This document shows, in pieces, positions 8,709 to 18,401 of a stretch of 43,983 bases of DNA. The stretch spans positions 1 through 43,983 of the forward strand of contig JAGWXI010000014.1 of NCBI GenBank assembly GCA_018969975.1. Direction: 5' to 3'. Position numbers and translations under genes: made by a program. Position 1 is the stretch's first letter; every line of letters begins with the position of its first letter. This DNA comes from Burkholderiales bacterium (GTDB taxonomy: Bacteria; Pseudomonadota; Gammaproteobacteria; Burkholderiales; Burkholderiaceae_C). Under the pieces are notes generated by a model that was not told the DNA's origin, ran no database searches, and was given only the letters and a program-made list of their open reading frames with translations.

Positions 8709-10019
8709 GTGGCTACCTCCTCTATCGGCAACAACGACAAGTTCGGTGACTTACGTCGCCGACTCGTCTTTTTGTTGTTGGCTTTGGTGGTCTATCGCGT
8801 GGGCGCGCACATTCCAGTTCCTGGAATTGACCCGAACCAATTGCAACAACTCTTCAAAGGCCAGCAAGGCGGCATTTTGAGTTTGTTCAATATGTTCTCG
8901 GGTGGTGCTTTGTCGCGCTTTACGGTGTTCGCACTGGGCATCATGCCTTATATCTCTGCGTCCATCATCATGCAGTTGCTCACCTATGTGTTGCCGTCAC
9001 TAGAGCAGTTGAAAAAAGAAGGCGAAGCTGGTCGCCGAAAAATCACCCAATACACACGCTACAGCACACTAGGCTTGGCCATGTTTCAATCTATGGGTAT
9101 TGCTATTGCTCTTGAGGCCTCTGCTGGCTTAGTCAATCAACCTGGCATGGCATTTCGTTTAACAGCCATGCTCACGCTGACTGCTGGAACTATGTTCTTG
9201 ATGTGGTTGGGTGAACAGATTACTGAGCGTGGCTTGGGTAATGGCATTTCAATTCTGATTTTTGCAGGCATTGCAGCTGGCTTGCCCGGCTCTATCGGTG
9301 GGTTATTGGAATTGGTGCGTACAGGTGCTATGAGCATCATCGCAGCCATCCTGATCGTGCTGGTTGTTGCTGGGGTCACTTATTTCGTAGTCTTTGTTGA
9401 GCGCGGGCAGCGCAAAATCTTGGTCAACTACGCCCGCCGCCAAGTTGGTAACAAGGTCTATGGCGGTCAGTCATCACACTTGCCTTTAAAACTCAATATG
9501 GCCGGTGTCATTCCTCCTATTTTTGCGTCGTCAATTATTTTGTTACCAGCTACGGTGGTGAGTTGGTTTAGTTCGGGCGATAGCATGCTGTGGCTTAAAG
9601 ACATTTCAGCTGCGCTAGCACCAGGGCAACCTGTGTACGTGATGTTGTATGCAGCGGCGATTATTTTCTTCTGCTTCTTCTACACAGCCTTGGTTTTTAA
9701 TAGCCGCGAAACGGCTGACAACCTGAAGAAAAGCGGTGCGTTTGTACCCGGGATTCGCCCTGGCGATCAAACCGCTAAGTACATTGACAAGATTCTGGTG
9801 CGCTTGACATTAGTTGGCGCCATCTACATCACCTTTGTGTGCTTGTTGCCTGAGTTCTTGATTTTGAAATACAACGTACCTTTCTATTTCGGCGGCACAT
9901 CCTTGCTCATTATTGTGGTGGTCACTATGGACTTCATGGCCCAAGTGCAAAACTACATGATGAGTCAGCAATATGAGTCGCTGCTTAAGAAAGCAAGTTT
10001 TAAAACAACGCTTGGTTAA
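8709..10019 (+). CDS. secY: Protein translocase channel subunit SecY
   Basis: Central pore subunit of the SecYEG translocon in the inner membrane, 436 residues and about ten membrane helices. The start is GTG at 8709, giving [19 protein letters not shown]; no ATG lies closer to the conserved N-terminus. The plug/TM2 region ([20 protein letters not shown]) and the cytoplasmic loop [17 protein letters not shown] are clear. The next gene is rpmJ; no infA lies between. Confidence 0.97.
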   Translation: MATSSIGNNDKFGDLRRRLVFLLLALVVYRVGAHIPVPGIDPNQLQQLFKGQQGGILSLFNMFSGGALSRFTVFALGIMPYISASIIMQLLTYVLPSLEQLKKEGEAGRRKITQYTRYSTLGLAMFQSMGIAIALEASAGLVNQPGMAFRLTAMLTLTAGTMFLMWLGEQITERGLGNGISILIFAGIAAGLPGSIGGLLELVRTGAMSIIAAILIVLVVAGVTYFVVFVERGQRKILVNYARRQVGNKVYGGQSSHLPLKLNMAGVIPPIFASSIILLPATVVSWFSSGDSMLWLKDISAALAPGQPVYVMLYAAAIIFFCFFYTALVFNSRETADNLKKSGAFVPGIRPGDQTAKYIDKILVRLTLVGAIYITFVCLLPEFLILKYNVPFYFGGTSLLIIVVVTMDFMAQVQNYMMSQQYESLLKKASFKTTLG

Positions 10020-10052
10020 GTCCAAGCAAATAACGGGTTTTAGGAGAGTGAA

Positions 10053-10166
10053 ATGAAAGTTTCGGCTTCGGTAAAAAAAATTTGCCGCAACTGCAAAGTC
10101 ATCCGACGCAAGGGTGTGGTTCGCGTGATCTGTACAGATCCACGCCACAAGCAGCGTCAAGGCTGA
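10053..10166 (+). CDS. rpmJ: 50S ribosomal protein L36 (zinc-binding form)
   Basis: A 37-residue protein with the start [20 protein letters not shown]. It binds 23S rRNA and, in the C-plus form, one zinc ion. The ligands are all present: Cys11 and Cys14 (CRNC), Cys27 and His32 (CTDPRH). The ATG is preceded by a TAGGAGAG site. It sits between secY and rpsM, where the L36 gene is expected. Confidence 0.95.
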
Positions 10167-10191
10167 TGTAACTGGTTTAAAGAGGACGCAT

Positions 10192-10557
10192 ATGGCACGT
10201 ATCGCTGGCATTAATATTCCGCCAAACAAACATACAGAAATCGGCTTAACTGCTATTTTTGGCATTGGTCGCCCCCGCGCTCGCAAGATTTGTGAAGCTT
10301 GCGGTATTGACTACGCTAAAAAGATCAAAGATCTCACTGATTCGGATTTAGAAAAAATTCGAGACCAGATCAATGGCATCACCATCGAAGGTGACTTGCG
10401 TCGTGAAACCACCATGAACATCAAGCGATTGATGGACATAGGCTGCTACCGTGGTTTCCGTCATCGCCGCGGTCTTCCTTTGCGTGGGCAACGCACACGC
10501 ACGAATGCGCGCACCCGCAAGGGCCCGCGCAAAGCGGCGCAGTCCTTGAAAAAATAA
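10192..10557 (+). CDS. rpsM: 30S ribosomal protein S13
   Basis: Head protein that contacts the P-site tRNA and L5. The 121 residues begin [20 protein letters not shown] and end in the basic tail [16 protein letters not shown]. An AGAGGACG site lies before the ATG. This is the first gene of the alpha operon. In E. coli, S4 represses at this leader, but here the gap after rpmJ is only 25 bases. Confidence 0.97.
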   Translation: MARIAGINIPPNKHTEIGLTAIFGIGRPRARKICEACGIDYAKKIKDLTDSDLEKIRDQINGITIEGDLRRETTMNIKRLMDIGCYRGFRHRRGLPLRGQRTRTNARTRKGPRKAAQSLKK

Positions 10558-10576
10558 TTAGATTGAAGGCATAACC

Positions 10577-10981
10577 ATGGCTAAAGCACCTACTAATAGC
10601 GCTGCACAACGTGTCCGCAAAAAAGTTCGCAAAAATATTGCTGACGGTATTGCGCACGTGCACGCGTCTTTTAACAACACCATCATCACCATCACCGACC
10701 GCCAAGGCAATGCCTTGTCTTGGGCATCGTCAGGTGGACAAGGATTCAAGGGTTCACGCAAGTCCACTCCATTTGCAGCGCAAGTTGCTTCTGAAGTGGC
10801 AGGCCGTGCAGCTGTTGACCAAGGCATCAAGAACCTGGACGTTGAAATCAAAGGCCCAGGTCCTGGTCGCGAATCTTCCGTGCGTGCTTTAGCCGCATTG
10901 GGTATTCGTATTAACTCGATCGCTGATGTGACACCGGTACCGCACAACGGTTGCCGTCCACAAAAGCGTCGTCGTATCTAA
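10577..10981 (+). CDS. rpsK: 30S ribosomal protein S11
   Basis: Platform protein of the small subunit next to the Shine-Dalgarno helix, 134 residues. It has [19 protein letters not shown] and the C-terminal [17 protein letters not shown]. It lies 19 bases after rpsM. Its stop codon forms part of a small hairpin. Confidence 0.97.
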   Translation: MAKAPTNSAAQRVRKKVRKNIADGIAHVHASFNNTIITITDRQGNALSWASSGGQGFKGSRKSTPFAAQVASEVAGRAAVDQGIKNLDVEIKGPGPGRESSVRALAALGIRINSIADVTPVPHNGCRPQKRRRI

Positions 10982-11056
10982 GCGTTCGCGCTTAAAACTG
11001 TCAAACCAAAGCCCACCGCCGCTGGTTTCGACCTGTGGCTCCTCACTTCTAGTGAG
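10979..11056 (+). other. Two hairpins in the rpsK-rpsD gap
   Basis: The 100-base gap holds two perfect inverted repeats. TAAGCG-TTCG-CGCTTA (10979-10994) includes the rpsK stop codon. CTCACT-TCT-AGTGAG lies at 11042-11056, about 25 bases before the rpsD start. Neither has a T-run, so they are more likely RNA processing, stabilising or regulatory structures than terminators. rpsD encodes S4, the alpha-operon repressor in E. coli, so a role in S4 feedback is possible but is inference. Confidence 0.45.
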
Positions 11057-11081
11057 CAGATGATTAAAGAAGGAAATTCAA

Positions 11082-11705
11082 GTGGCACGTTACTTAGGCC
11101 CTAAAGCCAAACTATCAAGACGTGAAGGCACGGATTTGTTTTTAAAGAGCGCTCGTCGCTCGATTGCAGACAAATCTAAGTTCGACACAAAACCTGGTCA
11201 ACACGGCCGCACTTCTGGACAGCGCACATCAGACTTCGGTTTGCAGTTGCGCGAGAAGCAAAAAGTCAAACGCATGTACGGTGTGTTGGAGCGTCAGTTC
11301 CGCCGCTACTTTGCTCAAGCCGATCAGAAAAAAGGCAACACCGGTGCCAACCTGTTGTTCATTTTGGAATCGCGCTTGGACAACGTGGTCTACCGCATGG
11401 GTTTTGGCTCTACACGCGCAGAAGCCCGTCAATTGGTCTCTCACAAAGCCATCACCGTCAACGGCAACCAAGTGAACATTCCGTCTTACTTGGTCAAGGC
11501 GGGTGACGTCATCGCCGTGCGCGAGAAGTCTAAAAAACAAGGCCGAGTACTCGAAGCCCTCGAATTGGCGAAACAAGTTGGCATGCCAGCTTGGGTCGAA
11601 GTCAATGTCGACAAAGCCGAAGGTACTTTCAAGAAATCCCCTGACCGCGACGAGTTCGCAGCCGACATCAACGAATCATTGATCGTCGAACTTTATTCGC
11701 GTTAA
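11082..11705 (+). CDS. rpsD: 30S ribosomal protein S4
   Basis: Primary 16S rRNA-binding protein and, in E. coli, repressor of the alpha operon. The 207 residues start at GTG 11082 ([20 protein letters not shown]), after an AGAAGGAAA site. The S4 RNA-binding domain is seen in the centre ([20 protein letters not shown]). The gaps before it (100 bases) and after it (113 bases) are longer than elsewhere in the operon, so expression may be tuned separately. Confidence 0.97.
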   Translation: MARYLGPKAKLSRREGTDLFLKSARRSIADKSKFDTKPGQHGRTSGQRTSDFGLQLREKQKVKRMYGVLERQFRRYFAQADQKKGNTGANLLFILESRLDNVVYRMGFGSTRAEARQLVSHKAITVNGNQVNIPSYLVKAGDVIAVREKSKKQGRVLEALELAKQVGMPAWVEVNVDKAEGTFKKSPDRDEFAADINESLIVELYSR

Positions 11706-11818
11706 TCTAGGTTGAAACCTTCAGCCGAACGCACCCCATGCAGTGTTTCGATATTGCGTGGTTCCAGACAACCTGCCTTACCGGTGTAACGAGCCGGGGG
11801 TATTGAGAGGAAATCTGA

Positions 11819-12808
11819 ATGCAGACTAATTTGTTGAAACCAAAAAATATCCACGTAGAACAAATCGGCCACAACCGCGCCAAAGTAACGTTGGAGCCGT
11901 TTGAGCGTGGCTATGGCCACACCTTGGGCAACGCTTTGCGTCGCGTGTTGTTGTCTTCTATGGTTGGCTATGCCGTCACCGAAGTCACCATCGCTGGCGT
12001 CGTACACGAGTACTCATCGATCGACGGCGTGCAAGAAGACGTTGTCAACATTTTGCTAAACCTCAAAGGCGTGGTCTTCAAGTTGCACAACCGCGACGAA
12101 GTCACTTTGAGCTTGCGCAAAGACGGTGAAGGCGCTGTAACTGCTGCTGACATCCAAACCCCGCACGATGTGGAAATCATCAACCCAGGCCATGTGATCG
12201 CCAACTTGTCGCAAGGCGGCAAGATCGACATCCAGCTAAAAGTGGAAACAGGCCGCGGCTATGTGCCAGGAACTGTGCGTCGTTATGGCGAAGAGCCCAG
12301 CAAATCTATCGGCCGCATTGTGTTGGATGCTTCGTTCTCACCTGTGAGCCGTGTCAGCTACAGCGTTGAAAACGCACGTGTTGAACAACGTACCGATTTA
12401 GACCGCTTGGTCATGGAAATCGAAACCAACGGTGCCATCTCTGCTGAGGACGCAGTGCGCGCCTCTTCCAAAATCTTGGTCGAACAACTCGCTGTGTTTG
12501 CACAGTTAGAAGGCGATCAAATCACTAGCTTGATGGCCGAAGCACCGCGTGGCAACCAGAATTACGATCCTATTTTGTTGCGTCCTGTCGACGAATTGGA
12601 ACTCACCGTGCGTTCTGCCAACTGCCTCAAGGCCGAAGACATTTACTACATCGGTGATTTGATCCAACGCACCGAAAACGAGTTGCTCAAGACACCTAAT
12701 TTGGGTCGTAAGTCACTCAACGAAATCAAAGAAGTTTTGGCTTCGCGTGGTTTGACCTTGGGCATGAAGCTCGAGAACTGGCCACCTGCAGGCTTAGAGC
12801 GCCGCTGA
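11819..12808 (+). CDS. rpoA: RNA polymerase alpha subunit
   Basis: Subunit that nucleates RNA polymerase assembly and contacts UP elements and activators through its C-terminal domain. 329 residues. The N-terminal domain has the dimer signature [18 protein letters not shown] (residues 30-47), and the C-terminal domain has [20 protein letters not shown] and [13 protein letters not shown]. The ATG follows a strong GAGAGGAAA site. The 113 bases before it hold no gene and only weak short repeats. Confidence 0.97.
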   Translation: MQTNLLKPKNIHVEQIGHNRAKVTLEPFERGYGHTLGNALRRVLLSSMVGYAVTEVTIAGVVHEYSSIDGVQEDVVNILLNLKGVVFKLHNRDEVTLSLRKDGEGAVTAADIQTPHDVEIINPGHVIANLSQGGKIDIQLKVETGRGYVPGTVRRYGEEPSKSIGRIVLDASFSPVSRVSYSVENARVEQRTDLDRLVMEIETNGAISAEDAVRASSKILVEQLAVFAQLEGDQITSLMAEAPRGNQNYDPILLRPVDELELTVRSANCLKAEDIYYIGDLIQRTENELLKTPNLGRKSLNEIKEVLASRGLTLGMKLENWPPAGLERR

Positions 12809-12842
12809 TCGCTTCATCAGCAACCTAAAACTCCGTCACCTG

Positions 12843-12859
12843 GCCGTACCTGATACGGC
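12843..12859 (+). other. Hairpin between rpoA and rplQ
   Basis: GCCGTA (12843-12848) and TACGGC (12854-12859) form a perfect 6-pair stem with loop CCTGA in the 78-base rpoA-rplQ gap. No T-run follows, so it is not a strong terminator. It may act in RNA processing or partial attenuation. Confidence 0.4.
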
Positions 12860-12886
12860 GGCCGGCAAAATACTAAAGGAAACACC

Positions 12887-13285
12887 ATGCGTCACGGACA
12901 CGGACTCAGAAAACTCAACCGCACCAGCGAACACCGCTTGGCGATGTTGCGCAACATGATGAACTCGCTCATTGAGCACGAGGCCATCAAAACTACTTTG
13001 CCAAAAGCCAAAGAATTGCGCCGCGTCATCGAGCCAATGATCACTTTGGCTAAAGAGCCAACTGTTGCAAATCGCCGTTTGGCATTCAACCGTTTGCGCG
13101 ACCGCGACAGCGTTGTTAAATTGTTCAATGAACTCGGCCCACGCTACAAAGCTCGTCCAGGCGGCTACACCCGTATTCTGAAAATGGGCTTTCGCGTTGG
13201 TGATAACGCACCCATGGCATTCGTTGAATTAGTCGATCGTCCTGAAATACAAGACGTCGCTACTAGCGAAACAAGCGCTTCTTAA
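12887..13285 (+). CDS. rplQ: 50S ribosomal protein L17
   Basis: Large-subunit protein near the peptide tunnel exit. The 132 residues open with [20 protein letters not shown], the family signature, and contain [20 protein letters not shown]. An AAAGGAAACACC site precedes the ATG. It is the last protein gene of the ribosomal block; the tRNA gene starts only 19 bases after its stop. Confidence 0.97.
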   Translation: MRHGHGLRKLNRTSEHRLAMLRNMMNSLIEHEAIKTTLPKAKELRRVIEPMITLAKEPTVANRRLAFNRLRDRDSVVKLFNELGPRYKARPGGYTRILKMGFRVGDNAPMAFVELVDRPEIQDVATSETSAS

Positions 13286-13304
13286 GGTACACTAACCCTC
13301 TTGT

Positions 13305-13381
<77 letters not shown>

Positions 13382-13386
13382 CTTTC

Positions 13387-13412
13387 AATGCCCGCCCTGT
13401 GCGGGCATTTTC
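13387..13412 (+). terminator. Intrinsic terminator after tRNA-fMet
   Basis: AATGCCCGC (13387-13395) pairs perfectly with GCGGGCATT (13401-13409) around the loop CCTGT, and the T-rich bases TTTTC end it. It would stop both the tRNA and the ribosomal operon transcript. Confidence 0.85.
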
Positions 13413-13432
13413 GTGTGTGCACAATCCCCACC

Positions 13433-13792
13433 ATGCTCTACAAATTCAAATCCAAAGCGACTGCAGATCTCATCATGCTCGAGCCCAACGGCAAGCAGAT
13501 ATTGCGCATCATTGGTAAAGAGCCTGTGCCCAAAGGTATTTTGGAAGTGTTAGAAATGCCGCGAGCCATAGAGGCTTTGCGTCAAGCGGTGCAACAAGAA
13601 GAAGATACACGGGCGCAATTGGATGCACAAAACCTAAGTAGTTCAGCAGACACAAAAGATACAAAAGACTCAAAAGGGGCTGTTACTTCTGGACAAGAGC
13701 GACCAGTCAGTTTGAGACAACGTGCAGCACCTTTTATCGAGATGCTGCAACGCGCGCACAAAGCAGGCAAAGACGTAGTCTGGGGCGCTTAA
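13433..13792 (+). CDS. DUF1840 family protein
   Basis: A small protein of unknown function, 119 residues. I placed the start at ATG 13433 (MLYKFKSKATADLIMLEPNG), which matches how DUF1840 proteins begin; the frame is open upstream into the tRNA terminator, and that part is not coding. After the conserved N-terminal half comes a variable Ser/Asp/Lys-rich linker (residues about 70-90), then a helical end with RAAPFIEMLQRAHKAGKDVVWG. No enzyme motif is visible. srkA begins 1 base after its stop, so the two are co-transcribed. Confidence 0.8.
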   Translation: MLYKFKSKATADLIMLEPNGKQILRIIGKEPVPKGILEVLEMPRAIEALRQAVQQEEDTRAQLDAQNLSSSADTKDTKDSKGAVTSGQERPVSLRQRAAPFIEMLQRAHKAGKDVVWGA

Positions 13793-13793
13793 G

Positions 13794-14786
13794 TTGCCAG
13801 CCACACACGCTTACGAAGGGCTCACACCCAATGTGGTGCTCGACGCTTTGTCAGACTTAGGACTTGCAGTCGACGGCAGATTGATGGCCTTGAGCTCTTA
13901 CGAGAACCGCGTCTATCAAGTCATGCTCGAGGATGAGCAAGCATTGGTCGCCAAGTTCTATAGACCAGAGCGTTGGAGCGATGCGCAAATACTAGAAGAA
14001 CACGCGTTCTCTGCAGAGTTAATGGCTGAAGAAATCCAAGTGGTTGGCCCGTTGGTTTTGAATGGCAATACTTTGCACCACGCTGCTGGCTTTGCGTTCA
14101 GCGTAAGCCCACGTAGAGGCGGTCGCATGCCTGAGTTGGATGACGTAGAAGTGCTGGAGTGGATAGGGCGCTTTATTGCACGCATACACAGCGTGGGGCA
14201 GAAGCAGGCTTTTGCAACGCGCCCCACATTGAATCTACAAACCTTTGCGATCGATTCACGTGATTGGCTTTTAGATAACAACATGATTCCCCTAGACCAA
14301 CAAGCCACTTGGACGTCTTGGTGTGAAAAAGCGATAGCCATTGCGAAGGACGTTTTTGCAGAACATCCCAGCCAGCTGATTCGCTTGCACGGCGATTGCC
14401 ACCCAGGCAATATTTTGTGGACGCCGACGGATCAAGCCAATGGCGGTCCGCATTTCGTGGACTTGGATGATGCGCGCATGGGGCCTGCTATCCAAGACTT
14501 GTGGATGCTTATCAGTGGCGACCGAAAACAACAAACTTATCAATTAAGCGTCTTGTTAGACGGCTACGAGCAAATGCGCGAACTCAATCGCTCTGAGTTG
14601 GCGCTAATAGAACCATTACGCACCTTGCGTTTAATCCATTACAGCGCTTGGTTAGCAAGACGCCGGGATGACCCGGCGTTTGTGCAACATTTTTCATGGT
14701 TTGGTAGCAGCGATTATTGGGCTGGCCAAATCCATATGCTCGAAGAACAATGCGAGGCTATGCAAGAGCCCGCATTGGTGGTTTAA
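13794..14786 (+). CDS. srkA: Stress response kinase A (YihE/RdoA family)
   Basis: Ser/Thr kinase of the aminoglycoside-phosphotransferase fold. In E. coli it counters stress-induced death, and its gene often accompanies envelope-stress genes. 330 residues. Catalytic loop HGDCHPGN at residues 199-206 (catalytic Asp201, Asn206); metal-binding [10 protein letters not shown] around residue 223; family N-terminus [21 protein letters not shown]. The start is a TTG at 13794 directly after the DUF1840 stop, since no ATG occurs before the conserved region; the start is therefore less certain. The stop codon interlocks with that of htpG on the other strand. Confidence 0.88.
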   Translation: MPATHAYEGLTPNVVLDALSDLGLAVDGRLMALSSYENRVYQVMLEDEQALVAKFYRPERWSDAQILEEHAFSAELMAEEIQVVGPLVLNGNTLHHAAGFAFSVSPRRGGRMPELDDVEVLEWIGRFIARIHSVGQKQAFATRPTLNLQTFAIDSRDWLLDNNMIPLDQQATWTSWCEKAIAIAKDVFAEHPSQLIRLHGDCHPGNILWTPTDQANGGPHFVDLDDARMGPAIQDLWMLISGDRKQQTYQLSVLLDGYEQMRELNRSELALIEPLRTLRLIHYSAWLARRRDDPAFVQHFSWFGSSDYWAGQIHMLEEQCEAMQEPALVV

Positions 14787-16720
14787 ACGAGCAGAGCATT
14801 GACCCGCTTCACATAGGCAGCGGGGTCTTCAGGCAAGCCACCTTCAGCAAGCAAGGCTTGGTCAAACAAGATGTGCGCCAAATCATGGAAATGCGGATTG
14901 GCGTCCGCGCTGAGTTTTTTCACCAACGCGTGTTCTGCATTGACTTCCAAAACGGGCTTGACTTCAGGCGCTTCTTGGCCTGCTTGCTTGAGCATGCGCG
15001 CCAATTGCATGGACATGCCGTGGTCTTTCACGACCAAGCAAGCTGGTGAATCCACCAAGCGTGTGGTCACGCGCACATCTTCTGCTTTGTCTTTGAGGGC
15101 TTCTTTGAGTTTGGCCAAGATGGGTTTGAAGGTTTCAGCGGCATCTTCAGCCGCCTTCTTCTCGGCTTCGTCTTGGAGCTTGCCTAAATCGACAGCACCT
15201 TTGGCAACGGACTGCAAGGGTGTGCCATCGAACTCGTTCAAGAAGTTCAAAGCCCATTCGTCCACGCGGTCTGTCATCAACAACACCTCGATGCCTTTCT
15301 TACGGAAGACTTCGAGTTGTGGGCTGTTTTTGGCGGCAGCCAATGTATCAGCTGTGATGTAGTAGATCGCCTCTTGGCCTTCTTTCATGCGGGCTTTGTA
15401 GTCCGCGAATGAAACGCTCACGGTATCGCTGGTGGTACTGGCAAAGCGCAAGAGTTTGGCGATCTTGTCCTTGTTGCTGAAGTCTTCGCCTAAACCTTCT
15501 TTCAGCACTGCACCGAACTCAGCATAAAACTTGGTGAATTTGCCAGCGTCTTTTTTGTCGTCTTCGCTCGCGTCGTCAGCAGGTGTGTCGTGTTTGCTCA
15601 AGTCTTCGAGCACAGACAAGACGCGGCGGGTATTGCCTTCGCGAATCGCTTTGACATCACGGCTTTCTTGTAGGAGTTCGCGACTCACATTCAAGGGCAG
15701 GTCGGCAGAGTCGACCACGCCTTTGATGAAACGCAAGTAAGTGGGCATCAAGGCTTCTGCATCGTCCATGATGAAGACGCGTTTCACATACAACTTCAAT
15801 CCCGCTTGTTTGTCGCGGTTGAACAAGTCCATCGGGGCTTTGGATGGGATGTAGAGCAGTTGTGTGTATTCGGTGCTGCCCTCTACACGGTTATGGGTCC
15901 AAGCCAAAGGGGGCTCGAAGTCATGGCTGATGTGTTTGTAGAACTCAAGATGCTGTTCGTCAGTGACATCTTTTTTAGGACGTGCCCACAGCGCGTTCGC
16001 TTGGTTCACGGTTTCCCATTCATCTGTCACCACCATTTCACCGGGTTGGTCTTTCTCGCCTTCTTTCCACACCTCTTTGCGCATGCGAATGGGCAAAGAA
16101 ATATGGTCTGAATATTTGTTGATGACAGACTTGAGTTTCCAAGCACTCAAGTATTCGTCGGCGTCATCGCGCAAATGCAAAATAATGGTGGTGCCGCGAT
16201 CGGCTTGAGTGATGGTTTCAACTTCAAACTCACCCGTGCCGGTGCTGCTCCAACGCACACCTTCTTCAGCTTTCAAACCCGCGCGGCGTGATTCCACGGT
16301 GATGCGGTCTGCCACGATGTAGCCAGAATAAAAACCCACACCGAATTGGCCAATCAATGCGCCTTGGTCTTTGGCGTCGGTTTTTTGATCGCCACTGAGT
16401 TGGCCCATGAACTCGCGCGTGCCGCTTTTGGCAATCGTGCCCAAGTGGTCAATCGCTTCTTGTTGGCTCATGCCGATACCGTTATCGGAGATGGTGACGG
16501 TTTTGGCTTCTTTGTCAAAACTCACGCGCACTTCGAGTTCAGACTGGCATTCAAATAAGGCTGCGTTGTTCAGCGCCTCGTAGCGCAATTTGTCACAGGC
16601 GTCTGAAGCATTGGAGACGAGTTCACGTAAAAAGATTTCCTTGTTCGAATACAAGGAATGGGTGACCAAGTGCAAGAGTTGCGATACTTCGGCTTGGAAG
16701 GAATGGGTGTGTTTAGACAT
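14783..16720 (-). CDS. htpG: Chaperone protein HtpG (Hsp90)
   Basis: ATP-dependent Hsp90 chaperone of the cytoplasm. The 645 residues are close to the family norm. The GHKL ATPase motifs are all seen: [18 protein letters not shown] (residues 33-50), DNGIGM, and [11 protein letters not shown]. The middle domain has the conserved [18 protein letters not shown]. The start ATG gives [20 protein letters not shown], the usual Hsp90 opening. A heat-shock promoter lies just upstream. It converges on srkA, with stop codons sharing TTAA, so there is no room for a terminator. Confidence 0.97.
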   Translation of the reverse strand: MSKHTHSFQAEVSQLLHLVTHSLYSNKEIFLRELVSNASDACDKLRYEALNNAALFECQSELEVRVSFDKEAKTVTISDNGIGMSQQEAIDHLGTIAKSGTREFMGQLSGDQKTDAKDQGALIGQFGVGFYSGYIVADRITVESRRAGLKAEEGVRWSSTGTGEFEVETITQADRGTTIILHLRDDADEYLSAWKLKSVINKYSDHISLPIRMRKEVWKEGEKDQPGEMVVTDEWETVNQANALWARPKKDVTDEQHLEFYKHISHDFEPPLAWTHNRVEGSTEYTQLLYIPSKAPMDLFNRDKQAGLKLYVKRVFIMDDAEALMPTYLRFIKGVVDSADLPLNVSRELLQESRDVKAIREGNTRRVLSVLEDLSKHDTPADDASEDDKKDAGKFTKFYAEFGAVLKEGLGEDFSNKDKIAKLLRFASTTSDTVSVSFADYKARMKEGQEAIYYITADTLAAAKNSPQLEVFRKKGIEVLLMTDRVDEWALNFLNEFDGTPLQSVAKGAVDLGKLQDEAEKKAAEDAAETFKPILAKLKEALKDKAEDVRVTTRLVDSPACLVVKDHGMSMQLARMLKQAGQEAPEVKPVLEVNAEHALVKKLSADANPHFHDLAHILFDQALLAEGGLPEDPAAYVKRVNALLV

Positions 16721-16761
16721 GGCAGCTTGTTTTTAGTTAAAGAGAAATCAACAAACCCTCT

Positions 16762-16789
16762 ATATGAGGAGAGCGGTACAGATTTCAAG
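16762..16789 (-). promoter_or_regulatory. Sigma-32 heat-shock promoter of htpG
   Basis: Read on the minus strand, CTTGAAA (16783-16789) and CCTCATAT (16762-16769) are separated by 13 bases. The sigma-32 consensus is CTTGAAA, a 13-15 base spacer, then CCCCATNT, so the -35 is perfect and the -10 differs at one base. Transcription would start about 35 bases before the htpG ATG. The promoter fits entirely between htpG and the upstream pseudouridine synthase gene. Confidence 0.8.
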
Positions 16790-16794
16790 TATCT

Positions 16795-17565
16795 TTAAAA
16801 CTTCTCGTGGGCAGACAAATACCGCCACTGTCCTACAGGCAAGTTACCCAGGGCTACGCGCCCGATACGCACGCGTTTAAGACCTACCACCCGCAAACCG
16901 ACCAATTCACACATTCGGCGAATTTGACGTTTTTTTCCCTCTTTCAGAACAAAACGCAGTTGCTCGGGGTTTTGCCATTCCACTTGGGCTACTTTGAGGG
17001 CTTTTCCATCAAGGCTCAAGCCGTGGCGCAAGCGCATTAATTGTTCTTTGGGAAATAAATTCTGGACATCGGTGGCGTGGTCTTGGTATGTCACGCGTAC
17101 CAAATATTCTTTTTCAATCTCGCTGTCTTCGCCGATGAGTTGCCGCGCCACGCGTCCGTCTTGGGTGAGGACAAGAAGGCCAACAGAGTCGATATCCAAC
17201 CTTCCTGCTGGCGCCAAGCCCCGCAATTGCGAGGGTTGTATACGGTTTTTGGATATGTCTTCACGCCAGTGGCTGCGCCCATGGATCAGGGTGATAGCAG
17301 GTTCATGGCCGTCCTCTGCTTGGCCGCTGACGTAGCCCATGGGTTTGTGTAAAAGAATGGTGACTTGTGATTCTTGATGACCATGTGCGCGTCGATCGAC
17401 CACCACGTTGTCTGCAGACGTCACCTTCACCCCCATGGTGGCTGGCTGGCCGTTGACCATTACCCATCCGTTTTCGATCCACGCATCTGCTTCACGTCGC
17501 GAGCACAAACCCATCTCTGCTAAGCGTTTATTGAGTCGAATGGGTTCTAGGGGTGGAGTCTTCAT
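16795..17565 (-). CDS. Pseudouridine synthase, RluB/RluE/RluF (RsuA-like) family
   Basis: Converts specific uridines in rRNA, or in tRNA for RluF, to pseudouridine. From ATG 17565 the protein has 256 residues. An S4 RNA-binding domain with [20 protein letters not shown] (residues 10-29) is followed by the catalytic domain with [19 protein letters not shown], where Asp124 is the expected nucleophile. EKEYLVRV and [14 protein letters not shown] also fit the family. The frame extends 5 codons to a TTG, but the ATG 1 base after the regulator stop is better. Which uridine it modifies cannot be told; RluF is the closest guess. It is probably co-transcribed with the regulator upstream. Confidence 0.88.
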   Translation of the reverse strand: MKTPPLEPIRLNKRLAEMGLCSRREADAWIENGWVMVNGQPATMGVKVTSADNVVVDRRAHGHQESQVTILLHKPMGYVSGQAEDGHEPAITLIHGRSHWREDISKNRIQPSQLRGLAPAGRLDIDSVGLLVLTQDGRVARQLIGEDSEIEKEYLVRVTYQDHATDVQNLFPKEQLMRLRHGLSLDGKALKVAQVEWQNPEQLRFVLKEGKKRQIRRMCELVGLRVVGLKRVRIGRVALGNLPVGQWRYLSAHEKF

Positions 17566-17566
17566 G

Positions 17567-18292
17567 TTAGTCGGCGCCAATATCGTTCAAGCCACTACTT
17601 TGTAAGGCTTGCAAATTCAGCACGCGCATGCCCCCGTATTCAATACGAATGGCGCCTTGCTCTTGCAATGTATTGAGCGCAACGTTGACACGTTGGCGTG
17701 ATAGACCCACTAGGTATGCCAATTCTTGTTGTGTGATGCGCAAAATTTCACCAACTCCGGGAAATAGCACAGGATTAAATAAGGCAGCTAAATTGCGTGC
17801 AACGCGTACGTCAGGATTGGTGGATCGGTCGATTTCTCGAGCCTCTATAAATTGAGCTAGCCGCTCATTGAGTTGGTTCATCACAAAGCGGTTGAAACCT
17901 ATCGAATGGTCGAGCAACCAATGAAATGTATCAACAGGCAAGCCCGCAACAACACTTTTGCGTAAAGCTGAAATGTTGTAGCGGTAGGACTCACGCTTGA
18001 GAACAGTGCCTTCTCCAAACCACCCCCCCGGCGGAACACCCGTGAAGGTAATCGTGCGCCCGCTTGCGCTGTCGGTGCTCATTTTTAAAAGCCCCTCAAT
18101 GACACCAAACCAAAACGTGACCGAACGCCCCATTCGGCACACATAGTCTCCGGGCATCGCTTGGCCAACGACGATTTGCGCAACTACTTTCTCCCTTTCG
18201 GAGTCGCCCAACAGCCCCAACCAGGGGATACGCGATAAATCTTCATAGGACGCTGGGCGGCGTCTTTGGTAGACGGGAGAGAATGCGTGCAT
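17567..18292 (-). CDS. Crp/Fnr-family transcriptional regulator
   Basis: Regulator with an N-terminal cyclic-nucleotide-type sensor domain (residues about 25-140) and a C-terminal winged helix. 241 residues. The helix-turn-helix is [20 protein letters not shown] (residues 186-205), with recognition-helix start Ser198-Arg199-Gln200-Arg201. There is no N-terminal cysteine cluster, so it is not an oxygen-sensing Fnr; the ligand is unknown. It diverges from the acyl-CoA synthetase and transporter cluster. The 109-base gap holds a TTGTCG-N6-CGACAA palindrome that suits a CRP-type dimer, so it is probably the cluster regulator and may control itself. Confidence 0.9.
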   Translation of the reverse strand: MHAFSPVYQRRRPASYEDLSRIPWLGLLGDSEREKVVAQIVVGQAMPGDYVCRMGRSVTFWFGVIEGLLKMSTDSASGRTITFTGVPPGGWFGEGTVLKRESYRYNISALRKSVVAGLPVDTFHWLLDHSIGFNRFVMNQLNERLAQFIEAREIDRSTNPDVRVARNLAALFNPVLFPGVGEILRITQQELAYLVGLSRQRVNVALNTLQEQGAIRIEYGGMRVLNLQALQSSGLNDIGAD

Positions 18293-18293
18293 A

Positions 18294-18307
18294 TAGGGAT
18301 TTCCCTA
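18294..18307. promoter_or_regulatory. Inverted repeat next to the regulator start
   Basis: TAGGGA and TCCCTA flank a TT centre directly upstream of the regulator start codon. It could be a second operator half-pair or an mRNA hairpin near the ribosome-binding region. Nothing in the sequence decides between these. Confidence 0.3.
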
Positions 18308-18324
18308 GTAGGGGTAACTCTTAA

Positions 18325-18342
18325 TTGTCGTCGCAACGACAA
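18325..18342. promoter_or_regulatory. Predicted operator for the Crp/Fnr-type regulator
   Basis: A perfect inverted repeat TTGTCG-TCGCAA-CGACAA. The TGTCG-N6-CGACA core has the same geometry as CRP sites (TGTGA-N6-TCACA) and the same half-site reported for CooA. It lies between the divergent regulator and synthetase genes. A -10-like TAGCAT at 18363-18368 would put a start at 18375, exactly 41.5 bases from the palindrome centre, the class II activator position. The -10 match itself is only 4 of 6. Confidence 0.65.
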
Positions 18343-18401
18343 CATAGCGTCAAATTCAAGCCTAGCATGGCCAGTCTTTTCCTTGATTCCTTGGATTTTT
18401 G

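Noticed and set aside
13388-13432. Upstream start of the DUF1840 gene
   Set aside because: The extra codons fall in the tRNA terminator hairpin; the family starts at ATG 13433.
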